Source: Candidatus Heimdallarchaeota archaeon (lineage in GTDB: Archaea; Asgardarchaeota; Heimdallarchaeia; Heimdallarchaeales; Kariarchaeaceae). From it: a stretch of DNA of 58,938 nucleotides. The stretch lies in NCBI GenBank assembly GCA_015523565.1, contig WAKA01000122.1:1-58938 (forward strand). Reading direction: 5' to 3'. Shown here in pieces: positions 1 to 9,326 of this stretch. The stretch's first letter is position 1. Every line of letters begins with the position of its first letter. The translations under genes were made by a program, and so were the position numbers. Below the pieces are notes generated by a model that was not told where the DNA came from, did no database searches, and worked only from the letters and a program-made list of their open reading frames with translations.

Positions 1-2
1 AA

Positions 3-1841
3 ATAAAACAGGAAAATACGTCAACAATTGATGCAATCAAAAATGAAAGCCAATCTGCGGATGAATTGTTTGAAAGAACAAATAATGACATCAATGAAAT
101 AGGCATAACATACAATGAACTTATAGAGAGCACAAAGGAGAAATTTAATGCCCTAACTAAAGAAATAATCAGGGATAATACTTTAATGGTCGAGAAAACA
201 CAGGAATCTGGCTTGTCATTTTTAAATATGGAGAAAAACGTCATTCAAGGTCAGTTGGAACAAATCAGGGAATATTTTGACAAGACAATCAGTGACAAGA
301 AAAACGAGATGCAATCTGTAATTGATGAGCAACTGAAAATCATTACAAATCAATTAATCAAAAATTTAGACGAGATGACTAGTTCATTCAAACAAAAGGT
401 GAATGAAACAGTTGATTTGCTCGAGAAAGATTACACCAAAAATTTTGAAGATGTGAAAAACAACATTACAGGAACAATTAACAAATCCATAGAAGAAATA
501 AGGGAAAAAGGAGAAAACCATGCCCAAATGATTGATAAGACAGGAGAAGAGATATCAAACAAAGTATCAGATATTCAAAATTCAATTATTGAAAAATTCC
601 AAGATAAAAAAACAGAAATGTCAAATGGTTTTGAGAGATTGATGCAGATAATTGAGGATATTAATTCAAATTTACATCAATTGAAAGATAGTTCAAATGA
701 TGAACTTCAAGAAATATTGCAGAATTTGCATATTGACGTAACCAATCTATCACAAGGTTTTCAGGATCAATGGAAACAGATTGAGGAACAATATAACCAA
801 ACTCTTGAAAATGCGATGAAGAGAATTGATGAGAGTATTCAATTCACAGAAAATGAAATTTCAACAGCAATTCACGATTTACTTAACTATACCAATGACT
901 TGAAAAATGAACTTGAAACAAGTGTGGAAAATATTAACCAAACATTTACCGTAAAATTGAAAGAGATTCGAGAAAGTTATCAAACGGCATTAGAAAATGT
1001 GGGAAATGATGTCATTCAATCTCAGAATGAGGGAATGGAAAATTTCAATACAAAAGTAATAAGCTTAAAGGAAGAATTGAATGACATTTTTAAGAGAAAT
1101 CAAGCACTTGAAGAACAGTTTATTGAAGAAACAACATCCCAAAGCATTGAAATGATGAATGAAATGTCCAATGCCCTCCATGCTTTTAGTTCACAGGTGG
1201 AAAGCCTTGGAATTAAAAGCTTGAACAATATCAAATCAACTATGGACGAAATGAAATCCACACAGATGGAAAAAACAAAAAGCCTCTTGGATGGTTTTGT
1301 TTCCAATTTTGTTCAGAATACCACAATGGTCACCAGTCAAATCGAAGCACTGGCTAATACACTAGATGGTTTTTCAAAGATTATAGATAGCACAGAAACC
1401 CCATCCATCAAAACGACAACAGTTGTTGGAAAGGAACCCATTGTGGAATACATGGCAGATATGCTTGGAAGAGTGAAAAGTAAGGCAACAATTCTTGTTC
1501 CAAATATTGAAATGGTGCCTGATGAAAAAATCCAGCAACTGCCAACAAGAGCACAAGTTACAGTTATCTCTTATATTGACGAGATTACACATAGGGACTG
1601 GATAGACAAAATGCATTCCTGCAATGCCAATGTTACCCTTCGTACCCTGTCACATGGGGGAAATCTTCCAGATTTCATTGGATGTGAAAGAGAGGGCGAA
1701 GAAATCTTGTTAGGGACAATTGATGAGGGATCCAATGATTATGTGGCAGTAGCCAGCTCATCTGAGTATTTTGTCAAAATACTTGGCAACATTGTGATTT
1801 CAGATTATTCAAGAGGTAAAAGCAAACAACTCCAGAAGTAA
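3..1841 (+). CDS. Coiled-coil protein with TrmB-like C-terminal domain (5' partial)
   Basis: The reading frame is open to the left edge (codons before the tracked TTG read ..NESQSADELFER), so the gene is cut by the window and the tracked TTG is not the real start. Residues 1 to about 440 are almost entirely charged heptad-like helix with repeated Glu/Lys/Asn/Gln and very few Gly or Pro, indicating a long coiled coil. The last 150 residues form a compact alpha/beta domain (KATILVPNIEMVP, RAQVTVISYID, VTLRTLSHGG, YVAVASSSEYFVKIL) that resembles the PLD-like C-terminal effector domain of archaeal TrmB-family regulators. If so, a winged helix would lie in the missing N-terminus. There is no signal peptide or membrane segment in the visible part. 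Function is inferred only from this architecture. Confidence 0.6.
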   Translation: MKQENTSTIDAIKNESQSADELFERTNNDINEIGITYNELIESTKEKFNALTKEIIRDNTLMVEKTQESGLSFLNMEKNVIQGQLEQIREYFDKTISDKKNEMQSVIDEQLKIITNQLIKNLDEMTSSFKQKVNETVDLLEKDYTKNFEDVKNNITGTINKSIEEIREKGENHAQMIDKTGEEISNKVSDIQNSIIEKFQDKKTEMSNGFERLMQIIEDINSNLHQLKDSSNDELQEILQNLHIDVTNLSQGFQDQWKQIEEQYNQTLENAMKRIDESIQFTENEISTAIHDLLNYTNDLKNELETSVENINQTFTVKLKEIRESYQTALENVGNDVIQSQNEGMENFNTKVISLKEELNDIFKRNQALEEQFIEETTSQSIEMMNEMSNALHAFSSQVESLGIKSLNNIKSTMDEMKSTQMEKTKSLLDGFVSNFVQNTTMVTSQIEALANTLDGFSKIIDSTETPSIKTTTVVGKEPIVEYMADMLGRVKSKATILVPNIEMVPDEKIQQLPTRAQVTVISYIDEITHRDWIDKMHSCNANVTLRTLSHGGNLPDFIGCEREGEEILLGTIDEGSNDYVAVASSSEYFVKILGNIVISDYSRGKSKQLQK

Positions 1842-1903
1842 TTTTAACAATTTCATCTGTCTCATCAATAAGAGGTAAATATGCATGTGCATGTCAAGTT
1901 TCA

Positions 1904-2773
1904 ATGGATGAATTTCGATTAATTGACGCCCACATGCATTGGCACGCACATGAACAGTTGGACCCTGCGGTATTGAATATGGTTAAAAGGGAATTCCCCT
2001 TTCTGTTTAAAGAAAACATTGACTCAGCAGATCCAACACCCATTATAGAGTTGATGAAAAAGGAAAATGTCGAAAAGGGATTTGTAATCAATTATGTGGC
2101 ACCAGAGGTAATGGGATTTACATTCAAAACAAATGAGTGGGTAATTGACTTCTGTGATAAAAGTGAAGGGATGCTAATCCCAGTAGGAGGAGTCGATACA
2201 AAGTCCCATGAAAATGCTGGAGAATTACTTAGACCATATCTTGAAACCAAATCAATTAAGTTGGTGAAAGTTCATGGACCACATCAACTAATTAAGCCGA
2301 ATGAATATCTTACAGGAAATAAAGGGCTTCAAAACCTTTATGAAACTTGTCAGGAATTAAAAATTCCAGTAATAATCCATACAGGCACAAGTATTTTCCC
2401 AAAAGCAAGATCCAGGTATGGACACCCCCTTTATGTTGAAGACATACTGATTGACTTCCCAGACCTTAAGATAATTATTGCCCATGGAGGAAGACCCTTT
2501 TGGACTATGGAGTTTGAATACCTGATGCAGAAATTCAAGAATATTCTTTTTGACATCTCAGGAGTACCACCAAAGTTGCTTCCCAATTATTTTCCCCGTT
2601 TTCACAGATATGCAGATAGAGTGATTTATGGATCTGATTTTCCGTCACCAGGTGTGAAAGGAATTAGAAAAAATGCAGAGTTACTTAACAGTATTTTCGA
2701 CAAGATGGGACTTAATCGTGAAGTCAAAAGCAAAATATTTTATGAAAATGCAAACAAATTGATTAAAACTTAA
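1904..2773 (+). CDS. Amidohydrolase-2 family metal-dependent hydrolase
   Basis: A 289-residue TIM-barrel hydrolase of the amidohydrolase_2 (ACMSD-like) family. The metal-binding set is complete: HxH in DAHMHWH near residue 10, VIIHTG near 155, IIIAHGG near 185 and YGSDFP near 243. Length is normal for the family. Members are hydrolases or decarboxylases; the substrate cannot be read from sequence. The ATG at 1904 is the only sensible in-frame start, since upstream ATGs at 1881, 1885 and 1891 are in other frames. It follows the coiled-coil gene by 62 nt on the same strand and may be co-transcribed. Confidence 0.8.
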   Translation: MDEFRLIDAHMHWHAHEQLDPAVLNMVKREFPFLFKENIDSADPTPIIELMKKENVEKGFVINYVAPEVMGFTFKTNEWVIDFCDKSEGMLIPVGGVDTKSHENAGELLRPYLETKSIKLVKVHGPHQLIKPNEYLTGNKGLQNLYETCQELKIPVIIHTGTSIFPKARSRYGHPLYVEDILIDFPDLKIIIAHGGRPFWTMEFEYLMQKFKNILFDISGVPPKLLPNYFPRFHRYADRVIYGSDFPSPGVKGIRKNAELLNSIFDKMGLNREVKSKIFYENANKLIKT

Positions 2774-2854
2774 GATTGTATCATAATTTTTGCGATATCC
2801 TTTGACGAGTTAACTCCTAAAATGTTTATAAGAACAAAATGAGTATCATGCTTG

Positions 2855-4048
2855 ATGCGTTTCAGATGGATAATATTGTTAGTGGTAATTGGAAGTTTAA
2901 GCATAAATCCTTCCAATGCATTTGTAATAGAAAGAAGTGACGTGAATCTTCCACAGATCAATATTACAAATGCAACCTATATTTCAGTAGTTTTGTCAAA
3001 TATCCCGACAGAAGTCGATGATGGCTCAGCAGTCAATATTTCAGTGGCATTTACAACTGACGACTTGAATGGTTCATTGGTGGACCTTGCTTTGGAAACA
3101 ACAGCAGGGACATTTGAAAATAATCAATCAATGATATCATTTCAATTTGCGGCTGAAAACAAGACAATTTTTGTTACTTGGTATGCACCAATACTGTATG
3201 AGCAAGATATTGATGCAACAATTTCAGCAAGGGCAGTACTTGATGAGTTGGAAGATACCGATTCAAAACAAGTCCATGTAAAAATGATTTTCTTTGATTT
3301 TGAAGCAACTTGGATAACTTTAGACAAATATTATCAAAATAAAACAGCACCAATCACTTTAAGGGTTACACAAGGTTCAAAACCAATTGAAGGGGCAATG
3401 GTTGGATTTGCCCTTGAGGTTGGTAAGTTTGTTGAAAGCAAGACAGATTCAGTTAACATAGAAACAAATTCAAGCGGATATGCTACTGCTTTCATTGATT
3501 TTAGTGGTCAAGAGTTTCTATTTGAAGAAACAAATATTGAGATTTCTGCTGTCGTTACAAAACTGAAATTCAATGAATTGCTAGTCAATACAACTATAAC
3601 CGTCATAAAGAGTGCATTAATCCCAATGGTAACCATTGATTTCTCTAAAGGAGAGGACAATGGACACCCATTTGCAATATTTGCAATCAACGCAACACTA
3701 AGCGGAAGACCTTGGATTAATGCTACATTCAAAATTGTAGCAACAGGGGGTACTTTTGAGAATGGTGAAAGCCAGATTTTTGTGAAAACAAATGCATCAG
3801 GGTTGGTAACAGTAAAATGGACTGCTGACGGAATTCCTCAAACAAAAGACGATATTGTGGTATTCTTTACTGTAGACCTTACATCAATTGAGTATGGTAC
3901 GATTGATCAAATGTCCTACAATTTGACCATTGCAGGAACAAATCCAGTCCAGAATCTACCAAGTTCACTAACGACTGGAAATTCGGCACCGTTATTCGTA
4001 TTGCCTTGGATATTAGTAGTGCCACAAATCAGGAGGAGGAAAAAATGA
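2855..4048 (+). CDS. Secreted Ig-like (Big-1-type) repeat protein
   Basis: An exoprotein starting with a clear signal peptide (basic MRFRW, hydrophobic IILLVVIGSL, then small residues). The rest is beta-strand rich, with about three tandem units having the invasin/Big-1 look: 'PI.GA.V.F.L', '..T..SGYA.A..D', 'NASGLVTVKWTA'. Many N-x-S/T sequons fit surface glycosylation. The C-terminus has a short hydrophobic stretch followed by RRRKK, so it is probably membrane-anchored. The track starts at TTG 2852; ATG 2855 is adjacent and preferred. Its stop overlaps the ATG of the next gene (ATGA), so it is the first gene of a translationally coupled three-gene surface operon. Confidence 0.7.
   Translation: MRFRWIILLVVIGSLSINPSNAFVIERSDVNLPQINITNATYISVVLSNIPTEVDDGSAVNISVAFTTDDLNGSLVDLALETTAGTFENNQSMISFQFAAENKTIFVTWYAPILYEQDIDATISARAVLDELEDTDSKQVHVKMIFFDFEATWITLDKYYQNKTAPITLRVTQGSKPIEGAMVGFALEVGKFVESKTDSVNIETNSSGYATAFIDFSGQEFLFEETNIEISAVVTKLKFNELLVNTTITVIKSALIPMVTIDFSKGEDNGHPFAIFAINATLSGRPWINATFKIVATGGTFENGESQIFVKTNASGLVTVKWTADGIPQTKDDIVVFFTVDLTSIEYGTIDQMSYNLTIAGTNPVQNLPSSLTTGNSAPLFVLPWILVVPQIRRRKK
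4031..4040 (+). promoter_or_regulatory. Strong Shine-Dalgarno site fixing the pilin-like gene start
   Basis: AGGAGGAGGA lies inside the end of the upstream gene, 4 nt before ATG 4045. It decides the start of the pilin-type gene: the 13 residues the track adds before it (from 4006) would put a charged MDISSATNQEEEK in front of the class III signal sequence. Confidence 0.75.
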
Positions 4049-7000
4049 TGAAGTTAAGCAATAAAAAATCAGTATCACCAGCTTTTGCAGTGGTTCTTAT
4101 TGTAGCAGTCACAATTGCAGCAGGAGTAAGTGTTTATGTAATTGTGAATAATAATTTTTCAGATAAAACATCTGTAACAGTTACTACCAGTCCCATAATT
4201 TATGATCATAACAATGATGGGATGATTGATGCAATAAAAATTTCAATTAAAAACAATGGACCAGACATGAATGCCTCGTATGTAGCTTTCATTGATTCAG
4301 ATGGTACTTACCAATGGTTCATTGGAGAACAGGAAGAAACTGTTTTGATAAAAGATCAAGAAATTTCAATTCTCTTATTCACAAATTCAACTAGTGATCA
4401 ATTGAATCCAACTTCGACCGTAACAATTCTTTTTGGGGAATCTGTTTCAAACTATGGTCAGACTACAGTTGAGCTTCCTGACAATCCAACAGTGCCAGAT
4501 CCAGTTACGGTCACGGTAACAGCAGGTGGAAAATCTGTTTCAGGAACGCAAATATCCTTTACAACACCTGCAGGGGTACCTGCGAGCGTTCCACCAACCT
4601 CAACGGACAGTAACGGAAAAGCATCATTTTATCTATTGCCAAACAAATATATTGCCAAAACTTCTGATGGCAAGACATCGGAGACATTCGACTCCCTCTA
4701 TACAAAATCAGTCTCAATTTCAGGAACATCACAAACAGTCAGTGTGCTTGTTTTGGATACCAGCGGTTCACCACTTTCAGGAACAAGTGTATATACTACA
4801 GACACATCACAGAATGATTTGGGTGGATCTGCAATTACCAATTCAAGCGGTTATGCAGATTTCACTCTTTCAACAGGGAAATATCTGTTCAGAGCAAATT
4901 ATCTTGGTCAGAATTATTGGTCTTCACAACTTGACGTACCATCAAACACAAAAACATTGACAATCCAGATCAGCTCGGGAACTCTTAATGGAAGTGTCTA
5001 TTTTGGTGATGTAAAGGTTGAAAAGACACTTTACCTTAGGTTGTATACTGCAAACAATGTTTCCCTGAATTATCATTATTCAACTAATGCATCAGGATAT
5101 TTCTCTTTCACTCGCGGAGTAGTTGCAGGTCTGTATCGTTTGAGGTTGACATTTCAAGGCAAATACTATTGGAGTCAAGTACTGTCCACAAGTACCCCCA
5201 ATCTCAAAGCAAACTTTGGAGGGGGATACCTAACAGTCAATATTACTGTAGGAAATGAACCAATCAGAAATAGGGTTTTCACAAGACTTTACAATAGCAA
5301 TAACCAATCCATGTGGTTGTACTCTTACACCAATGCTACAGGAGGTGTCTCATATGGAGCAGTCCCCCGAGGAAATTATCGGATCAGACTCGATTGGTTG
5401 AGGATGTATACATATTCTACAGCATTTAAGCATACAGGCAAAGCGTTAACCGTCAATTACAATGGAGGACCCATGATTTACCAAATCCGTCTTAATGATT
5501 CAGCTATCAGAAACAGGGTACTTGTTAGGTTATTTACTGCAAGTGGTTTGTATACTTACCTGTATGCATACACAAACAGCACAGGATATGTGAACTTTGG
5601 GAATGTACTTGCAGCGAATTATAAATTTAGAATTGATTGGCTGAGAATGTACAACTTTACGTCAACTTTTTACCATGACGGGGTAAGTCCGAAGGTTGTA
5701 GACATTGAAGGATATTCATTGACAGTCAAGATAACAGTAGGAGGAGAACCAATCAGAGAAAGAGTTCTTATAAGACTTTTTACCTCCACAAAGCTGTATA
5801 CATATCTCTATGCATATACTAATGCAACAGGCTACGTAAATTTTGGAAGCATACTTGCAGGTCATTTCAGATTGAGGGTGGATTGGCTTAGGCAGTATGT
5901 ATATTCAAGTGTGTTCACTCACAACAATGCAAGCGCCAAAACCTTAAACTTTGCAGGAGGACAACTAGTTGTTAAAATCAACATTGCAGGAGAACCAATT
6001 CGGGATAGAGTATTGACAAGGCTCTTCTACAGTAGTGGATCAACCAATCTCTATTCCTATTATTATGCATATACAAATGCATCAGGGTATGTGAATTTTG
6101 GAGCAATTCTTAATGGAACTTACAAGCTTAGGATTGATTGGTTAAGGCAATATACCTTCACTAGTCAAATAGACCATCAAGATAACACTCCGAAAACAGT
6201 CAACATGAATGGAGGTAGACTTTTAGTACACCTAACAACAGAAGGATATGATTTGCCAAATAGAGCATTGACAAGACTTTTTGTCAATTCTACATCATTA
6301 TATACCTATCTCTATGCATATACAAATGCCACTGGTTGGGTGGACTACGGCACAATACTTGAAGGAACATATAAATTAAGAATTGATTGGCTTAGACTGT
6401 ATACATTTACAGGTGCATTTACACATGCGAATTCAACACCAAAAGCACTTGATTTACATGGAGGAAAGCTAGTTGTTAAAGTTAACATTGGTGGTGAGCC
6501 TGTTACAAGAAGAACATTAGTAAGACTGTTCACTAACAATTTGCTATATACCTATAAATATGCATATACAAACTCCACAGGATATGCAGATTTTGGACCT
6601 ATCCTTGCAGGAAACTTTACTCTTAGATATGACACATTGAGACAGTATGTGTATTCTACATATTTCTTCCATAACAATAGCATGGTGCAAAGTGTAAACC
6701 ATGCAGGTACAGTAAGACTCACCATCCATGTGCTAGACGGAGCAAATTCAAACGCACCGTTGGCTCAAAACCAATTAATCAGGTTATTTTTGGATACAGG
6801 TACCTATACCTACCTCTATGCATATACGAACAGTTCAGGATATGTAACCTTTACATCAATCCTTAACAATACCTATAAAATCAGATGGGACAATCCAAAT
6901 CCAGACATCTATTCATCAATTTTCAATGTCAACGATACAACAAGTGCCACAATAGAAATTGTGCTAAGTTCCTCTGGTGGATTGATCAATACATCTTTGC

Positions 7001-7056
7001 CTTTTGCAAATGTCGCCACAAATGATACTGTTTGGCGAAAAGAAGATGAATTGTGA
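4045..7056 (+). CDS. Pilin-type giant repeat adhesin
   Basis: About 1003 residues from the Shine-Dalgarno-supported ATG. The N-terminus KKSVSPAFAVVLIVAVTIAAG is a typical archaeal type IV pilin/archaellin N-terminal domain: basic leader, then a hydrophobic helix cut by a prepilin peptidase. Two divergent carboxypeptidase-regulatory-like beta domains follow (about residues 150-310). Then come about eight close repeats of 75-80 residues, each with RLF....YTYLYAYTN.TGYVNFG.IL.G.Y.LR.DWLR.Y and a linker 'GG.L.VKI...GEPIR.RVL'. The final unit is followed by a short polar tail without a C-terminal anchor. It is much larger than ordinary pilins, so it is probably a surface adhesin or filament subunit assembled by pilus machinery. 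A candidate processing peptidase is encoded at 47774 in this window. Confidence 0.75.
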   Translation: MMKLSNKKSVSPAFAVVLIVAVTIAAGVSVYVIVNNNFSDKTSVTVTTSPIIYDHNNDGMIDAIKISIKNNGPDMNASYVAFIDSDGTYQWFIGEQEETVLIKDQEISILLFTNSTSDQLNPTSTVTILFGESVSNYGQTTVELPDNPTVPDPVTVTVTAGGKSVSGTQISFTTPAGVPASVPPTSTDSNGKASFYLLPNKYIAKTSDGKTSETFDSLYTKSVSISGTSQTVSVLVLDTSGSPLSGTSVYTTDTSQNDLGGSAITNSSGYADFTLSTGKYLFRANYLGQNYWSSQLDVPSNTKTLTIQISSGTLNGSVYFGDVKVEKTLYLRLYTANNVSLNYHYSTNASGYFSFTRGVVAGLYRLRLTFQGKYYWSQVLSTSTPNLKANFGGGYLTVNITVGNEPIRNRVFTRLYNSNNQSMWLYSYTNATGGVSYGAVPRGNYRIRLDWLRMYTYSTAFKHTGKALTVNYNGGPMIYQIRLNDSAIRNRVLVRLFTASGLYTYLYAYTNSTGYVNFGNVLAANYKFRIDWLRMYNFTSTFYHDGVSPKVVDIEGYSLTVKITVGGEPIRERVLIRLFTSTKLYTYLYAYTNATGYVNFGSILAGHFRLRVDWLRQYVYSSVFTHNNASAKTLNFAGGQLVVKINIAGEPIRDRVLTRLFYSSGSTNLYSYYYAYTNASGYVNFGAILNGTYKLRIDWLRQYTFTSQIDHQDNTPKTVNMNGGRLLVHLTTEGYDLPNRALTRLFVNSTSLYTYLYAYTNATGWVDYGTILEGTYKLRIDWLRLYTFTGAFTHANSTPKALDLHGGKLVVKVNIGGEPVTRRTLVRLFTNNLLYTYKYAYTNSTGYADFGPILAGNFTLRYDTLRQYVYSTYFFHNNSMVQSVNHAGTVRLTIHVLDGANSNAPLAQNQLIRLFLDTGTYTYLYAYTNSSGYVTFTSILNNTYKIRWDNPNPDIYSSIFNVNDTTSATIEIVLSSSGGLINTSLPFANVATNDTVWRKEDEL
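5020..6960 (+). repeat. Tandem repeat array inside the pilin-like gene
   Basis: Roughly eight in-frame units of 225-250 bp. The conserved core encodes YLYAYTN(A/S)(T/S)GYV and recurs as tatgcatatac(a/t)aa-type DNA at about 5570, 5815, 6065, 6315, 6560 and 6825. Central units are the most alike; first and last ones diverge. This suggests expansion by unequal recombination with purifying selection on the aromatic core. Confidence 0.7.
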
Positions 7057-7065
7057 GGTGGTTTT

Positions 7066-9009
7066 GTGAAGTACCAAACAATTATCCTCCTGTTATTTAT
7101 CCCATTTGCATCGTTTCTACCCACTTATGCAAATTATGCGGATTTGGATGGATCTGCGATAATAGCGCCAAACACAGTGCAATCAGGCAAGGAAGTCATC
7201 ATTGATATCTATGTGGCAAATAGTACAAACAGTCCAATACAAGGCGCTACCGTTTCAATAATGGCATCAAATGGAACATTTCTTTCAGTCGTTAATGGTG
7301 ACCCGCCTACATTTTTGGATAATTTGACAGTTGAAGCAGTAAGTAATGCTTCAGGTTATGTCAGAGTATTATGGAAAGCACCAATTACAAATTTCCTGTT
7401 TCCAACCATAGACATACAGTTCGTTGCAGATGTTTTCTATCAATCAGAAGGAATTTCAATTACACTAATACATAATCTCGTAGTATCAGAACCAGATGTG
7501 AGCATGATACAGAACATTGCCACAAATATGACTTCTGAAATTCAGGCAGGAAGTACCTTATCCATAAAAACAGAAATCAAGGACACCCAAAACCAACCTG
7601 CAACGGGTGTACAAGTAACAATGCAAACAGGTGTCGGCAATTTCTCAGAAACACAGCAATCACAAGTGCAGAAAATCACCAATGAGAACGGGATTGTGAT
7701 TGCCTCTTGGCAAGCGCCAAATCTTACAATTGACAATCCAATAGTCAATGATACTTTGGACATCTTTGTTGAAGCGGCACCAAATGTCAATAATTCCATT
7801 TCAGTTCCTTTTGCAGTTCTCCTTACCGCCAACGGAACAATCACTTTGAACATATTTTCACCAGAAAAAGTCAATGAAAGCCAGATTGTATCATTGGCAT
7901 TCAATGTCAATTATGGAAATACATCGGCTAGTGGAGCAGAAATTCAGATATCCGCAGAAAGGGGACTGTTCAACAATGATCAGGGAAGCTTTTCCCTTTC
8001 TGATAAAATTCTTGTTGCAAATGAAACTGGGTTTGCCCAGACACAATGGCAAGCACCAATATTAGATGGCAACAATGCGGAAATTAGTGTCTTCTCAGTC
8101 ATTGTTCAATATGGTGAAAAATCAATATTTGACCAATTTGAAATTTCAGTCAGTCCCATATTGTCAAAAGCAAGTATCCAATGGCTTTCTGAAACAGAGG
8201 GATGGATACAGAACAAGACAATTCCAGTAAAACTCAAGGTGCTTGATCCGTCAACTGCTCTCCCCATAGAAAATGCGACGGTTCAATTGTCATCTGAAAT
8301 TGGAATTTGGAACGAGACACATACATCTACAGTGGAATTGCTCACTAGTACTGATGGGATTGCAATTGCCCATTTAGACCTTTCAGATGTCAGTTTTGAG
8401 TTTGAGTTCAATGAAGTGCAAATACTTGCCACAGTGGCTGGCAAGAAATTGACTACAATTACATCAAACATAACATTGAATGTCCAAAGAGTCATCACAT
8501 ATCCTGAAGGAACATCCACAATATCCAAGTCAACAATTTCACAAGGAGAAAATGTCACTGTTTCTGTAAGCGTTACACAAAATGGTCTGAAGGCACAAGG
8601 AATTACTGTTGAATTGATTGCAACGGCAGGAAGCTTTCCGCAATCCCAATCAGGCATAAAAACAACATATAGAATAAAAACAGACGCCAATGGAGAAGTA
8701 AAAGCAATATGGGCAGCATCCGACCTACCAGCATCATCAAATGACAATTTGACCATATATATAACAGTCAATTTGATATATGAAGGAAAATCAATTGAGG
8801 TAAATATCCACAAAATTGATGTCTTAATTCCTAAAAAGACTACAGAAGCAAATCAAAAAGAGACTGCAACAAACCCATTTGAATCAGCTGATCTATCAGA
8901 TCCTGGAAACAAGCAGACACAATTGCTTGGAAGTACAGTACTGATAGGTGTTATTTTAGGAGCTTCTGTTGGCGTAATAGTCATAATGAGAAAAGTCAAG
9001 AAAGCATAA
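7066..9009 (+). CDS. Membrane-anchored Ig-like repeat exoprotein
   Basis: A 647-residue exoprotein with a signal peptide (MKYQTIILLLFIPFASFLPTYA), about four to five Big-1/invasin-like beta domains ('G..V.I.A..G.F', 'T..NG.V..SW.AP'), a Thr/Asn-rich stalk and a C-terminal membrane helix (STVLIGVILGASVGVIVIM) followed by RKVKKA. The GTG start is supported by GAGGTG 5-6 nt upstream, immediately after the stop of the adhesin gene. It shares domain style with the 2855 gene, so the operon puts two Ig-like anchored proteins around one pilin-type adhesin. Likely extracellular scaffold or adhesion partner. Confidence 0.7.
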   Translation: MKYQTIILLLFIPFASFLPTYANYADLDGSAIIAPNTVQSGKEVIIDIYVANSTNSPIQGATVSIMASNGTFLSVVNGDPPTFLDNLTVEAVSNASGYVRVLWKAPITNFLFPTIDIQFVADVFYQSEGISITLIHNLVVSEPDVSMIQNIATNMTSEIQAGSTLSIKTEIKDTQNQPATGVQVTMQTGVGNFSETQQSQVQKITNENGIVIASWQAPNLTIDNPIVNDTLDIFVEAAPNVNNSISVPFAVLLTANGTITLNIFSPEKVNESQIVSLAFNVNYGNTSASGAEIQISAERGLFNNDQGSFSLSDKILVANETGFAQTQWQAPILDGNNAEISVFSVIVQYGEKSIFDQFEISVSPILSKASIQWLSETEGWIQNKTIPVKLKVLDPSTALPIENATVQLSSEIGIWNETHTSTVELLTSTDGIAIAHLDLSDVSFEFEFNEVQILATVAGKKLTTITSNITLNVQRVITYPEGTSTISKSTISQGENVTVSVSVTQNGLKAQGITVELIATAGSFPQSQSGIKTTYRIKTDANGEVKAIWAASDLPASSNDNLTIYITVNLIYEGKSIEVNIHKIDVLIPKKTTEANQKETATNPFESADLSDPGNKQTQLLGSTVLIGVILGASVGVIVIMRKVKKA

Positions 9010-9125
9010 GACCGATACAAAAATCCCCCATACATTTAACATTTTTATGACAAAAAACCATTCTTGCAAGAAAACATCGATAAGCCTTTAATGGGATTGT
9101 TTCCCCCTAGCATTGGAGATAATCT

Positions 9126-9317
9126 GTGAAGCTACATCAAAGGCTATTCTTTTATACAATGATTATTATGGGGATTACATTTCTTATCATAGGGTATGCC
9201 CTTGATGAGTCAAAGATCCTTGAAACAGTAGATAACAGTCGCCTTGAAAGACTTGGCGCCTGGAGAGATTTTTTGACCACATGGCTATGGGGAATGAACC
9301 CCCCCAATAATCCATAG
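9126..9317 (+). CDS. Small single-pass membrane protein, partner of polyferredoxin
   Basis: A 63-residue protein with one N-terminal membrane helix (LFFYTMIIMGITFLIIGYAL) and a short polar C-terminal domain with Trp residues (GAWRDFLTTWLWGMNPP). GTG start with GGAGA about 8 nt upstream. Its stop directly adjoins the NapH-like gene, so both are read from one transcript. It has no cysteines or haem motif. A small accessory subunit of the membrane iron-sulfur protein is the best inference; no family was recognised. Confidence 0.6.
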   Translation: MKLHQRLFFYTMIIMGITFLIIGYALDESKILETVDNSRLERLGAWRDFLTTWLWGMNPPNNP

Positions 9318-9326
9318 GTGAGGCAT

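Noticed and set aside
4526-4960. 144-aa ORF inside the pilin-like gene (+ strand, other frame)
   Set aside because: Shadow of the adhesin frame; His/Gln-rich composition, no family, no start signal.
5020-6960. Tandem repeats as a CRISPR-like array
   Set aside because: Units are 225-250 bp, in frame and coding; no short palindromic repeats with unique spacers.
8283-8813. 176-aa ORF antisense to the Ig-like exoprotein
   Set aside because: Antisense shadow of Thr/Ser-rich coding DNA; no Shine-Dalgarno and no recognisable domain.
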